A stretch of DNA of 6,564 nt from Proteobacteria bacterium UBA6492 (lineage in GTDB: Bacteria; Pseudomonadota; Gammaproteobacteria; UBA6429; Thiohalophilaceae), in assembly GCA_002436485.1 (NCBI GenBank), contig DJMK01000111.1, forward strand, positions 347 to 6,910. Direction: 5' to 3'. How positions within the stretch are numbered: position 1 is the first letter of the stretch; each line of letters starts with the position of its first letter. Both the position numbers and the translations under genes were made by a program. Of this stretch, positions 1-5,754 are shown in pieces. The notes under the pieces were generated by a model. That model saw only the letters and a program-made list of their open reading frames with translations, made no database searches and was not told the DNA's origin.

Positions 1-2147
1 TGAAGATCGAAAATGAACTTTCCAAGGAAGACATTCTCGCGCTCTACCTGAACAAGATCTTCCTGGGTAACCGTGCTTATGGTTTTGCTGCCGCCGCGCA
101 GGTTTATTACGGCAAGCCACTCAACGAACTCACACTTGCCGAGACTGCCACCCTTGCCGGATTGCCCAAAGCACCATCACGCTTCAATCCTGTTGTGAAC
201 CCGGAGCGGGCGATGGAACGACGTGCCTATGTGCTTCGCCGCATGCATGAGTTGGAATTCATTAGCGAGGAAGAGTTCGAACTTGCCAATAGTGAAGAAG
301 ATAAAGCCAGTGTACATGCCAAAGATGTAGCAGTTGAAGCACCTTATGTTGCAGAAATGGTACGCAGTGAAATGCTGAAACGTTTTGGCAATGAAGCCTA
401 TAGCGCTGGCTTTGAAGTCTACACAAGCATTGATGCCAGCTTGCAACAGGTCGCCAATCAGTCACTTCGCAACGCCTTGCTGGAGTACGATCGTCGCCAT
501 GGATATCGCGGCATTATTCAACATGTGGAACTGGTGACTGTCGATGACATTCAGGATACGGATGAATGGCAACAACTTCTTTCTGAAATAAGTTCCTCGG
601 GTAACCTGGTACCAGCAATCATTTTTGAATTAGGCGAGAACGATGCCTATGCCTATACACAGGACAATCGCATTGCCTATTTACCATGGGAGCATATCAA
701 CTGGGCTCGACGTTACATTGATGAAAATACCATGGGACCACCGCTAAAAAATGTACGGGACGTACTGCAGCCTGGTGACATCATATATGTCGGCAATGGA
801 AGTAAAGACATCCAGTCCGGTGTAGATGACAAGCAACGCGAAACAGAAATAAACGCATGTTCCTGGCTGGCACAAATTCCAGAAGTGTCAGGAGCTCTCG
901 TTTCGTTAAATCCGAAGGATGGTGCAATCAATGCGCTTGTGGGTGGCTTCGATTATTTTCAGAGTAAATTCAACCGCGTCACCCAGGCTGAACGGCAACC
1001 CGGCTCCAGCTTCAAACCTTTCATATATGCCGCAGCGATCGATAAAGGCTATACCGCTGCCAGCATAATCAATGATGCTCCCGTCGTATTTGATGCGCCT
1101 GGTCTCGAAGATACCTGGCGACCAGAAAACTACAGCGGAAAAATTTACGGTGAAACACGTCTGCGTCAGGCGCTGGTCAAATCTCGTAACCTTGTCTCGA
1201 TAAGATTATTACGAGACATCGGCATTGGTTATGCCGTGCGTTATGCGCGTCGCTTTGGACTCGAGAATGCCAAGCTACCACGTGACCTGTCCCTGGCGTT
1301 GGGCAGTGGCACGCTTACGCCACTTGAACTTGCGACAGGTTACTCAATTTTTGCCAATGGCGGTTATCGTGTTACACCAAACTTTATCAATTATATTCAG
1401 GGCCCGGATGGCAGTGTTATAGAAGTTGCTAATCCACTGGTGGTTTGTCCGGAGTGTATCGACAAGCTTGAACAGGAAGCCAGCGCCGAAAATGTCAATG
1501 AAAAGCAAGACAAGCAAGATGTCGAGCCTGCTGTATTACCTGAAGCGGCTGACAGTCTGCAGGCCTTCCTGGTAAGTGATGACAAGGAGTTGACGCTGGA
1601 GGATTCAATCAATCGCGAACTGCAGTTTGCAGAAGGCCCGCTCCCTTTATTGCCAGCACCACGCATCCTCTCACCGCAGACAGCCTACGTGATGAACTCA
1701 ATGATGCGCGATGTAATTCGCATGGGAACCGGTGTCCGTGCACGGCAACTGGGCCGGAATGATCTGGCTGGTAAAACCGGTACTACCAATGACCAGCGAG
1801 ACGCATGGTTTTCCGGTTTTAATAATGATGTCGTTACGATTGCCTGGGTTGGGTTTGATCAACCTGTGCCACTTGGTAGCCGTGAAACCGGGGCTCGCGC
1901 TGCATTACCCATGTGGATGTCGTTCATGCGTGAAGCATTAAAAGCTAAACCCGAGACGCAACTGGTTCAGCCGCCTGGTATGGTGTCTGTACGTATAAAC
2001 GCGAAAACTGGCAAACCGACGGTGGCCGGCGATCCTGAAGCGATATTTGAATTCTTCCTAGAGGACCAGGTTCCGGTTGACGAAGACGGCACAACCATCA
2101 TCAAGCAACAAAACCAGCCAACCGATATCACACGTGAAATTTTCTAA
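1..2147 (+). CDS. mrcA: Penicillin-binding protein 1a (bifunctional transglycosylase/transpeptidase), 5' end outside window
   Basis: Class A PBP that polymerises lipid II into glycan strands and cross-links the peptides; it is anchored in the inner membrane and works in the periplasm. The reading frame is open from the left edge (first whole codon at base 3) and gives 714 residues; about 135-140 N-terminal residues (membrane anchor, first glycosyltransferase motifs and catalytic Glu) are missing, judged against E. coli PBP1a. Seen: GT51 motif KEDILALYLN at fragment residues 8-17, then an OB-like region with PWEHINWARRY; transpeptidase SSFK with nucleophile Ser335 (bases 1005-1016), SRN at 394-396, KTGTT from 591 (bases 1773-1787). 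A CPEC motif (482-485) opens the acidic insert before KTG; E. coli PBP1a also has it. The C-terminus TTIIKQQNQPTDITREIF resembles the E. coli ending. A TTG at 162 is internal, not the start. All visible active-site motifs are intact. The next gene follows after 5 bases. Confidence 0.96.
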   Translation, partial: KIENELSKEDILALYLNKIFLGNRAYGFAAAAQVYYGKPLNELTLAETATLAGLPKAPSRFNPVVNPERAMERRAYVLRRMHELEFISEEEFELANSEEDKASVHAKDVAVEAPYVAEMVRSEMLKRFGNEAYSAGFEVYTSIDASLQQVANQSLRNALLEYDRRHGYRGIIQHVELVTVDDIQDTDEWQQLLSEISSSGNLVPAIIFELGENDAYAYTQDNRIAYLPWEHINWARRYIDENTMGPPLKNVRDVLQPGDIIYVGNGSKDIQSGVDDKQRETEINACSWLAQIPEVSGALVSLNPKDGAINALVGGFDYFQSKFNRVTQAERQPGSSFKPFIYAAAIDKGYTAASIINDAPVVFDAPGLEDTWRPENYSGKIYGETRLRQALVKSRNLVSIRLLRDIGIGYAVRYARRFGLENAKLPRDLSLALGSGTLTPLELATGYSIFANGGYRVTPNFINYIQGPDGSVIEVANPLVVCPECIDKLEQEASAENVNEKQDKQDVEPAVLPEAADSLQAFLVSDDKELTLEDSINRELQFAEGPLPLLPAPRILSPQTAYVMNSMMRDVIRMGTGVRARQLGRNDLAGKTGTTNDQRDAWFSGFNNDVVTIAWVGFDQPVPLGSRETGARAALPMWMSFMREALKAKPETQLVQPPGMVSVRINAKTGKPTVAGDPEAIFEFFLEDQVPVDEDGTTIIKQQNQPTDITREIF

Positions 2148-2152
2148 CACGT

Positions 2153-2788
2153 ATGCCAGCCCGTGCCTCAAAAAAAGACCAACAGATGCGCTTGCGCCTT
2201 GCTCAAGAGGCGGCACGCATCCTGATTGAATCTGGTAGTCGCGATTTTGCTCTGGCAAAACGCAAAGCAGCAGAACATCTCGGCGCCTATGATACCCGCA
2301 AGTTACCCAGTAACGTCGAAGTTGAACAGGCACTGGTGGAATACCAGCGATTATTCAGAAGTGAGAGTCAACCAGGACACCTGCGTAAACTGCGAGAAAT
2401 TGCTATCGAGGCAATGCAATTTTTTGATGACTTCAGGCCCAGGCTGGTTGGCCCAGTATTAAACGGTACTGCAGATACCAATAGCACGATCAACCTGCAT
2501 GTGTTTGCTGATAGCCCGGAAACAGTCAGCCTGTTTATACGTGACAACAACATACCGTTCGAAAGTCACGACAAAAAAATGAACCTGGGCAACGATAACC
2601 ATGCGCTATTTCCTGGCTTCAGTTTTTATGCAGACCAGCAAAAAATTGAACTGGTAGTATTCCCGATCAGTAAACGCGCCCCGACACCGCTGAACCCGGT
2701 TGATGGCAAACCAATGCAACGTGCTTCATTGGCCGAAGTAAAACTGCTGCTACTTGAAAATAGTTTTCACGAATCAATCGGCGGATAA
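2153..2788 (+). CDS. Conserved hypothetical protein, possibly a degenerate nucleotidyltransferase fold
   Basis: A 211-residue soluble protein with no signal peptide or membrane segment. Residues 8-70 are charged and helical; residues 96-140 read as alternating strands and helices, and a C-terminal part contains PTPLNPVDGKPMQRAS (177-192). The stretch VGPVLNGTADTNSTINLHVF (99-118) resembles the core of Pol-beta-like nucleotidyltransferases (a Gly-rich turn, then a strand with Asp-x-Asp). Here the Asp pair is replaced by Thr-Ile-Asn-Leu, and the later strand KIELVVFP (164-171) also lacks an Asp, so if the fold is right it is probably inactive. This fold assignment is my inference; no function can be stated. 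The ATG lies 5 bases after the mrcA stop with no clear Shine-Dalgarno, suggesting translational coupling in a two-gene unit. I recall a similar hypothetical gene near ponA and the malic enzyme gene in Pseudomonas. The last 22 bases overlap the convergent malic enzyme gene. Confidence 0.85.
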   Translation: MPARASKKDQQMRLRLAQEAARILIESGSRDFALAKRKAAEHLGAYDTRKLPSNVEVEQALVEYQRLFRSESQPGHLRKLREIAIEAMQFFDDFRPRLVGPVLNGTADTNSTINLHVFADSPETVSLFIRDNNIPFESHDKKMNLGNDNHALFPGFSFYADQQKIELVVFPISKRAPTPLNPVDGKPMQRASLAEVKLLLLENSFHESIGG

Positions 2789-4041
2789 TGGACCGGGTAG
2801 GGTGCCCGTGCCACACCACTATCGACCGCCGCCTTGGCAACCGCGATTGAAATATACTCCTTCAGACGTGGATCGAACGGCGTGGGAATAATGTATTCTG
2901 GCCCAAAATAGAGAGACTTCCTTTTATAGGCCTGTAACACTTGCTGCGGAACCGGCGCGCGCGCCAACCTGGCCAATGCTCTTACTGCGGCAACCTCCAT
3001 TTCGGTATTGATCGTCAAGGCACGCACATCCAGTGCCCCACGGAAAATAAACGGAAAACCAAGCACATTGTTGACCTGGTTCGGGTAATCGCTTCGACCA
3101 GTCGCCATTACCAGATCATCTCGAATAACATGTGCCTTTTCGGGCAGAATTTCCGGCACCGGGTTGGACAGTGCGAAAATAATGGGCTTGTTAGCCATGG
3201 CTTTGACGTGTTCGGAATGCACAAGGTTCGGACCAGACACACCAACTAACACATCTGCATCACGCATCGCCTCAGCGAGTGTTGATTCAGAATAGTTGCC
3301 GGCGAATTGCTGCTTATATTCATTCAGGTCATCACGTTGTTCTCGAATAACGCCCTTGCGATCCACCATGCGTATCTGCTCGCGATCCGCTCCCATTTCA
3401 ACTAGCAGGCGCATCGAGGCAATTGCCGCTGCACCGGCACCCAGGCAAACAATCTTGATGTTGGCGAGTTCCTTCTGCTGAATTTCCAGTGCATTGAGCA
3501 GACCCGCCGCGATGATAATTGCGGTGCCATGCTGGTCATCATGAAATACGGGAATATCCAGCTTATTGCTGAGTTGTTCTTCGATGTAAAAGCAATGTGG
3601 TGCCGCAATGTCTTCCAGGTTAATACCACCAAAGCCACTGGCAACGTTGATTACGGTTTGAATGAATTCCTCATGCGAAGCTGCATTGACTTCCAGATCA
3701 ACAACGTCGATGTCTGCAAAGCGTTTGAATAATACACCCTTACCTTCCATGACTGGCTTGCCGGCAAGTGGGCCCACGTTACCCAGGCCGAGCACCGCAC
3801 TCCCATCAGTAATAACCGCAACCGTGTTTCCCTTATTAGTATAACGATAGGCCGCCATGGGATCGGCGGCAATCTCACGTACCGGGGCAGCTACACCGGG
3901 TGTATATGCCAGGCTGAGTTCTTCCTGGGTTTCACACGGCTTTAACAGGGCGGTGCCAATTTTGCCTGGTATTGGTTTTTCATGGTATTCAAGCGCAAGC
4001 TTTGCATGCACTTCATTAGTTATCTGTTCTTCTTCGGACAT
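2767..4041 (-). CDS. maeB: NAD(P)-dependent malic enzyme, short form without phosphotransacetylase domain
   Basis: Cytosolic enzyme that oxidatively decarboxylates malate to pyruvate, giving CO2 and NAD(P)H. At 424 residues it matches the short bacterial form; E. coli MaeB is near 760 because of a C-terminal phosphotransacetylase-like domain that is absent here. Seen: LAYTPGVA with the general-acid Tyr46; PVMEGKGVLF with the probable catalytic Lys101; metal ligands Glu143-Asp144 in LEDIAAPH and Asp169 in FHDDQHGTA; a Rossmann dinucleotide loop CLGAGAAAIASM (199-210); and the conserved ALSNPVPE (290-297). Asp227 near the end of the second Rossmann strand might favour NAD, but I would not fix the cofactor from this. 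The ATG is two bases after the stop of the upstream nuclease gene, with GGAG about 14 bases before it, so it is probably the last gene of an rpmE-nuclease-malic enzyme operon. The 3' end overlaps the convergent gene by 22 bases. Confidence 0.95.
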   Translation of the reverse strand: MSEEEQITNEVHAKLALEYHEKPIPGKIGTALLKPCETQEELSLAYTPGVAAPVREIAADPMAAYRYTNKGNTVAVITDGSAVLGLGNVGPLAGKPVMEGKGVLFKRFADIDVVDLEVNAASHEEFIQTVINVASGFGGINLEDIAAPHCFYIEEQLSNKLDIPVFHDDQHGTAIIIAAGLLNALEIQQKELANIKIVCLGAGAAAIASMRLLVEMGADREQIRMVDRKGVIREQRDDLNEYKQQFAGNYSESTLAEAMRDADVLVGVSGPNLVHSEHVKAMANKPIIFALSNPVPEILPEKAHVIRDDLVMATGRSDYPNQVNNVLGFPFIFRGALDVRALTINTEMEVAAVRALARLARAPVPQQVLQAYKRKSLYFGPEYIIPTPFDPRLKEYISIAVAKAAVDSGVARAPYPVHYPPIDS

Positions 4042-4043
4042 TG

Positions 4044-4832
4044 CTAGTGCAGGATCTCCATCATTGCAGGGTGGTTAAATGACATGCGTATTTTACTATT
4101 ATAATAACTGACCCACCCACGCACATTAACCTGTTTATTGATCAATTGATCAACTGGCACTTCGTTAAAGTAGTGCTGGTTCTTACGCGCCAACTTGAGC
4201 GAAAAGTTGTTTCCCATTTCCAGCCAGATATTTTTTTTACCCTGACCAATACCGGTAATCCTGCCTGTCACCAGTTTAAATCCACGAGTGCTGTCGGCCA
4301 GTTTACGGCTATCTGCAGGAGTATAGTAAGGAGTTGACCAAATACCTTTCCCCTGTTTGCGGGCCTGCTGCTCAGTACTGAAATAACACTCAACATAGCG
4401 GTCGTTTGGTGGTACCACGATAGCAAATGCCAGGCCCTCCTTGACTAATGCTGAAGAAACATTAAGTCCATCATGCGTGAAAACATGGGCCAGCGTACGT
4501 CGATGCCGATCCTTACGCTGTTTTCCATACACCAATCCAATTTGAGATCCGGGCGGTATCAATTGGGTTAATCGATGCCTGGCTTCCTGCGCCAGGGGCT
4601 CATCTGGTTTGTCATCATGAGCAAGTTCAGGCGTATTAATTCCAATGAAGCGTAGCTTGCGTCCATCATTCAAGCGCAGGGTATCGCCATCATAGATTTT
4701 CGTGACTCTTGCATACTGTCCAATATGGCCAGGGGCACAATCTGCACCGAATACGACAAATGGATCTACCAGCAGCGAAATAAAAAAGGCGCTCCATAAG
4801 AGCGCCTTTTCACGATAATACCTTGTGGGCAT
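4044..4832 (-). CDS. Exported staphylococcal-nuclease-like (thermonuclease family) protein with C-terminal OB-like domain
   Basis: Predicted Ca2+-dependent nuclease of the SNase fold, 262 residues. N-terminus: basic MPTRYYREK, hydrophobic segment 10-29, probable cleavage near VFGA-DC (about residues 28-31), so it is likely periplasmic or secreted. SNase domain about 38-168: DGDT (48-51) with Asp50 matching S. aureus Asp21, RFIGINTPE (61-69) giving Arg61 (Arg35) and Glu69 (Glu43), and Arg112 (Arg87) in RHRRTLAHVF. The Ca2+ ligand Asp40 is replaced by Asn66. Residues about 184-261 (GFKLVTGRITGIG to the end) look like an OB-type domain often found after such nucleases. The ATG at 4832 is the only possible start: an in-frame stop (that of rpmE) lies one codon upstream, and the next in-frame ATG, GTG or TTG is codon 54, past the DGDT motif. 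No good Shine-Dalgarno is visible. An intrinsic terminator overlaps codons 8-19, and an A8 run lies at codons 199-201. Confidence 0.9.
   Translation of the reverse strand: MPTRYYREKALLWSAFFISLLVDPFVVFGADCAPGHIGQYARVTKIYDGDTLRLNDGRKLRFIGINTPELAHDDKPDEPLAQEARHRLTQLIPPGSQIGLVYGKQRKDRHRRTLAHVFTHDGLNVSSALVKEGLAFAIVVPPNDRYVECYFSTEQQARKQGKGIWSTPYYTPADSRKLADSTRGFKLVTGRITGIGQGKKNIWLEMGNNFSLKLARKNQHYFNEVPVDQLINKQVNVRGWVSYYNSKIRMSFNHPAMMEILH
4778..4810 (-). terminator. Intrinsic terminator of rpmE, embedded in the nuclease reading frame
   Basis: On the - strand, stem GGCGCTC (4806-4800), loop TTATG (4799-4795) and stem GAGCGCC (4794-4788) form a perfect 7-bp GC-rich stem, extended to 11 bp by AAAA/TTTT. 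It is followed by TTTTTTATTT (4787-4778). This is a textbook Rho-independent terminator, 26 bases after the rpmE stop to the first stem G. It overlaps codons 8-19 of the nuclease gene, which encode the start of its signal peptide. Confidence 0.85.
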
Positions 4833-4835
4833 GGA

Positions 4836-5039
4836 TTATTTCATGCCGTACTTCTGACGGAATTTATCGACCCGACCCGCCGTATCAACAATCTTCTGTT
4901 TACCGGTGAAAAACGGGTGGCATTGTGAACATACTTCTATAGTCAGGTCCTGACCTGCAGTCGAACCTGTCTTGAAACTGTTGCCACAGCTGCAAGTCAC
5001 GCTAACTTCGCTGTAGTTTGGATGGATGTCTGCTTTCAT
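4836..5039 (-). CDS. rpmE: 50S ribosomal protein bL31, zinc-binding (C+) type
   Basis: A 67-residue ribosomal protein of the large subunit that helps bridge the two subunits. It starts MKADIHPNYSEV, the usual bL31 opening, and carries all four zinc-binding cysteines: Cys16 and Cys18 in TCSCGNSF, Cys37 and Cys40 in VCSQCHPFF. It is therefore the zinc-containing version, not the zinc-free paralogue usually induced by Zur under zinc starvation. The C-terminal part (GKQKIVDTAGRVDKFRQKYG) is also typical. The ATG is preceded by GAGG with 6-base spacing, which fixes the start. The nuclease gene begins 3 bases after the stop codon, in the same frame (TAA TCC ATG), and a strong terminator follows within it. 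The nearest upstream gene, also on the - strand, ends 129 bases away. Confidence 0.98.
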   Translation of the reverse strand: MKADIHPNYSEVSVTCSCGNSFKTGSTAGQDLTIEVCSQCHPFFTGKQKIVDTAGRVDKFRQKYGMK

Positions 5040-5045
5040 ATCTAA

Positions 5046-5049
5046 CCTC
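5046..5049 (-). promoter_or_regulatory. Ribosome binding site of rpmE
   Basis: GAGG on the - strand, six bases before the ATG at 5039. It is the only good Shine-Dalgarno in the rpmE-nuclease-malic enzyme cluster and supports the chosen bL31 start. Confidence 0.7.
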
Positions 5050-5062
5050 GTAATAACTTAGC

Positions 5063-5110
5063 GCCGCCACCGGAGCCCTATGTCTGGCACGGCACATTGT
5101 CGAAGGCGGC
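5063..5110 (-). other. Possible structured leader of rpmE
   Basis: On the - strand GCCGCC (5110-5105) and GGCGGC (5068-5063) are perfect complements enclosing 36 bases, with a weak inner ATGT/ACAT pairing. If transcription starts near 5106 (see the candidate promoter at 5113-5141), this stem would close most of the leader and end 13 bases before the GAGG site. bL31 synthesis is, as I recall, autogenously controlled in E. coli through its leader; whether this structure serves such a role is inference. Confidence 0.3.
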
Positions 5111-5112
5111 AA

Positions 5113-5141
5113 AGTCTACGGAAAAGACCACCGAACGGCAA
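5113..5141 (-). promoter_or_regulatory. Candidate sigma-70 promoter for rpmE
   Basis: On the - strand TTGCCG (5141-5136, four of six to TTGACA), a 17-base spacer and TAGACT (5118-5113, four of six to TATAAT). Transcription would begin near 5106, giving a leader of about 65 bases. The match is modest and judged by eye. The 129-base gap between the DUF3135-like gene and rpmE holds nothing else but the possible leader stem. Confidence 0.3.
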
Positions 5142-5168
5142 GCCTTTTAGCGCCCTGATTCGGCAAAA

Positions 5169-5534
5169 TCAGGATGAGCGAACCGGGCGAAATGGGATGA
5201 TTTCAGCGGATTGACTGGTAGCTGGTCTAGCCCCAAGCCGCGGTACATCATGCCGGCCTGCCAAATCCTGATAGCTGTCGTGCAGCCGGTAAAACGAGTC
5301 CCACATAAGCTTGGAAATGGCAATGGTTGCGGCCATGGGTGTTGCTGACCGTTCTCGCAACTGGTCGACTCGCCATTGCAAACTGCGTAACCGTTTTTGG
5401 TGCTTTTCAGATGAGGCCGCAATTACGCGCTCAATCGCTTCGGCGCGCATAACCTCGAATTTATCGGGATCGGATTCAGCGAGCTCGATCCACGTCTGGA
5501 TATCGAATCGCCTCGCTTTGACTGCCTTATCCAT
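5169..5534 (-). CDS. DUF3135-like protein of unknown function
   Basis: A 121-residue protein without signal peptide or membrane segment. Features that recall the DUF3135 family of proteobacterial hypotheticals are an early DIQTWIELAESDPDKFEVMR (11-30), a helical region with RLRSLQWRVDQLRERSATPM (48-67), and ISKLMWDSFYRL (73-84). It appears almost wholly helical up to about residue 95; the tail (96-121) is rich in Pro, Arg and Ser and looks disordered. The family has no established function that I know of. The start is supported by GGGGAG eight bases upstream of the ATG. It lies between rho and rpmE on the same strand, behind at least one good promoter candidate (5659-5687), and may be cotranscribed with rpmE. 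A 7-bp hairpin (5154-5173) covers its stop codon but has no T-run in the direction of transcription. Confidence 0.85.
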   Translation of the reverse strand: MDKAVKARRFDIQTWIELAESDPDKFEVMRAEAIERVIAASSEKHQKRLRSLQWRVDQLRERSATPMAATIAISKLMWDSFYRLHDSYQDLAGRHDVPRLGARPATSQSAEIIPFRPVRSS

Positions 5535-5542
5535 ACAAAAGA

Positions 5543-5548
5543 CTCCCC
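5543..5548 (-). promoter_or_regulatory. Ribosome binding site of the DUF3135-like gene
   Basis: GGGGAG on the - strand, eight bases from the ATG at 5534; it decides the start. A small hairpin, CGATG-AATG-CATCG (5565-5552), sits three bases upstream of it and could influence access. Confidence 0.65.
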
Positions 5549-5588
5549 AGTCGATGCATTCATCGCGTTATGGTCGCCCAGACATCAC

Positions 5589-5604
5589 GTGAACTTAGGT
5601 TCAC
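5589..5604 (-). repeat. 16-base palindrome GTGAAC-N4-GTTCAC in the DUF3135 gene leader
   Basis: Perfect 6-bp inverted repeat (5589-5594 and 5599-5604) with a 4-base centre, 55 bases upstream of the ATG and about 46-61 bases downstream of the transcription start expected from the promoter at 5659-5687. It could be a repressor operator or an RNA hairpin. I do not recognise the binding protein. Confidence 0.5.
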
Positions 5605-5657
5605 ACCGAGCATCCTGCCAGACCAGGGCAAAACCGGTTGAAGATAACCTTTGTTTA

Positions 5658-5673
5658 GATAATGGCGATTATC
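5658..5673 (-). repeat. 16-base palindrome GATAAT-N4-ATTATC over the -10 region
   Basis: Perfect 6-bp inverted repeat (5658-5663 and 5668-5673) with centre GGCG. It covers the whole -10 hexamer (5659-5664) of the promoter candidate on the - strand and part of its spacer, the usual place for a repressor operator. The half-site recalls Fur boxes, but the 4-base centre does not fit the Fur consensus. Confidence 0.45.
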
Positions 5674-5687
5674 GAGAAAAATGTCAA
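5659..5687 (-). promoter_or_regulatory. Candidate sigma-70 promoter for the DUF3135-like gene
   Basis: On the - strand a perfect -35 TTGACA (5687-5682), a 17-base spacer and -10 CATTAT (5664-5659, four of six to TATAAT). Transcription would start near 5652, giving a leader of about 118 bases that contains the palindrome at 5589-5604. This is the best promoter in the window. Confidence 0.55.
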
Positions 5688-5709
5688 AAAGCCTATAAAA
5701 AATAAGCTT
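5686..5709 (-). terminator. Weak terminator-like AU-rich hairpin between rho and the DUF3135-like gene
   Basis: On the - strand AAGCTTAT (5709-5702), a T5 loop and ATAGGCTT (5696-5689) pair over 8 bp (one G-U), followed by TTT and then GACA. The stem is AU-rich and the tail short, so it would be weak. It ends at the -35 box of the promoter candidate, a sensible place to separate transcription units. Confidence 0.25.
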
Positions 5710-5725
5710 GTTAACAAAATAGAGA

Positions 5726-5754
5726 GGTATATGCTATAACTTATTGATTATCAA
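5726..5754 (-). promoter_or_regulatory. Second, upstream promoter candidate
   Basis: On the - strand TTGATA (5754-5749, five of six), a 17-base spacer and TATACC (5731-5726, four of six). It would start transcription near 5719, upstream of the AU-rich hairpin at 5686-5709. The region is AT-rich, so a chance match is quite possible. Confidence 0.3.

Noticed and set aside
1446..1457. CPEC motif in PBP1a as a possible novel zinc site
   Set aside because: E. coli PBP1a has the same CPEC at the equivalent place, so it is a family trait.
2058..2333. 91-codon open frame on the - strand across the mrcA / hypothetical gene junction
   Set aside because: It is antisense to two supported genes, has no family features and no start signals.
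2755..2769. TGAAAA-N3-TTTTCA inverted repeat at the malic enzyme stop as a terminator
   Set aside because: The stem has only A/T-rich pairs and there is no following T-run in either direction.
2941..3249. 102-codon open frame on the + strand, antisense to the malic enzyme gene
   Set aside because: The malic enzyme frame on the opposite strand carries every family motif; this frame has no recognisable motifs and no promoter or ribosome binding site.
5154..5173. 7-bp hairpin CCTGATT/AATCAGG at the end of the DUF3135-like gene as a terminator
   Set aside because: The bases that follow on the - strand are GCGCTAAAAGG, with no T-run; at most a weak pause or mRNA end structure.
5311..5592. 93-codon open frame on the + strand opposite the DUF3135-like gene
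   Set aside because: The - strand frame has a good Shine-Dalgarno and family-like sequence; the + frame has neither.
5658..5673. Fur box
   Set aside because: GATAAT and ATTATC halves are present, but they are separated by four bases and the 19-base Fur consensus or 7-1-7 arrangement is not met.
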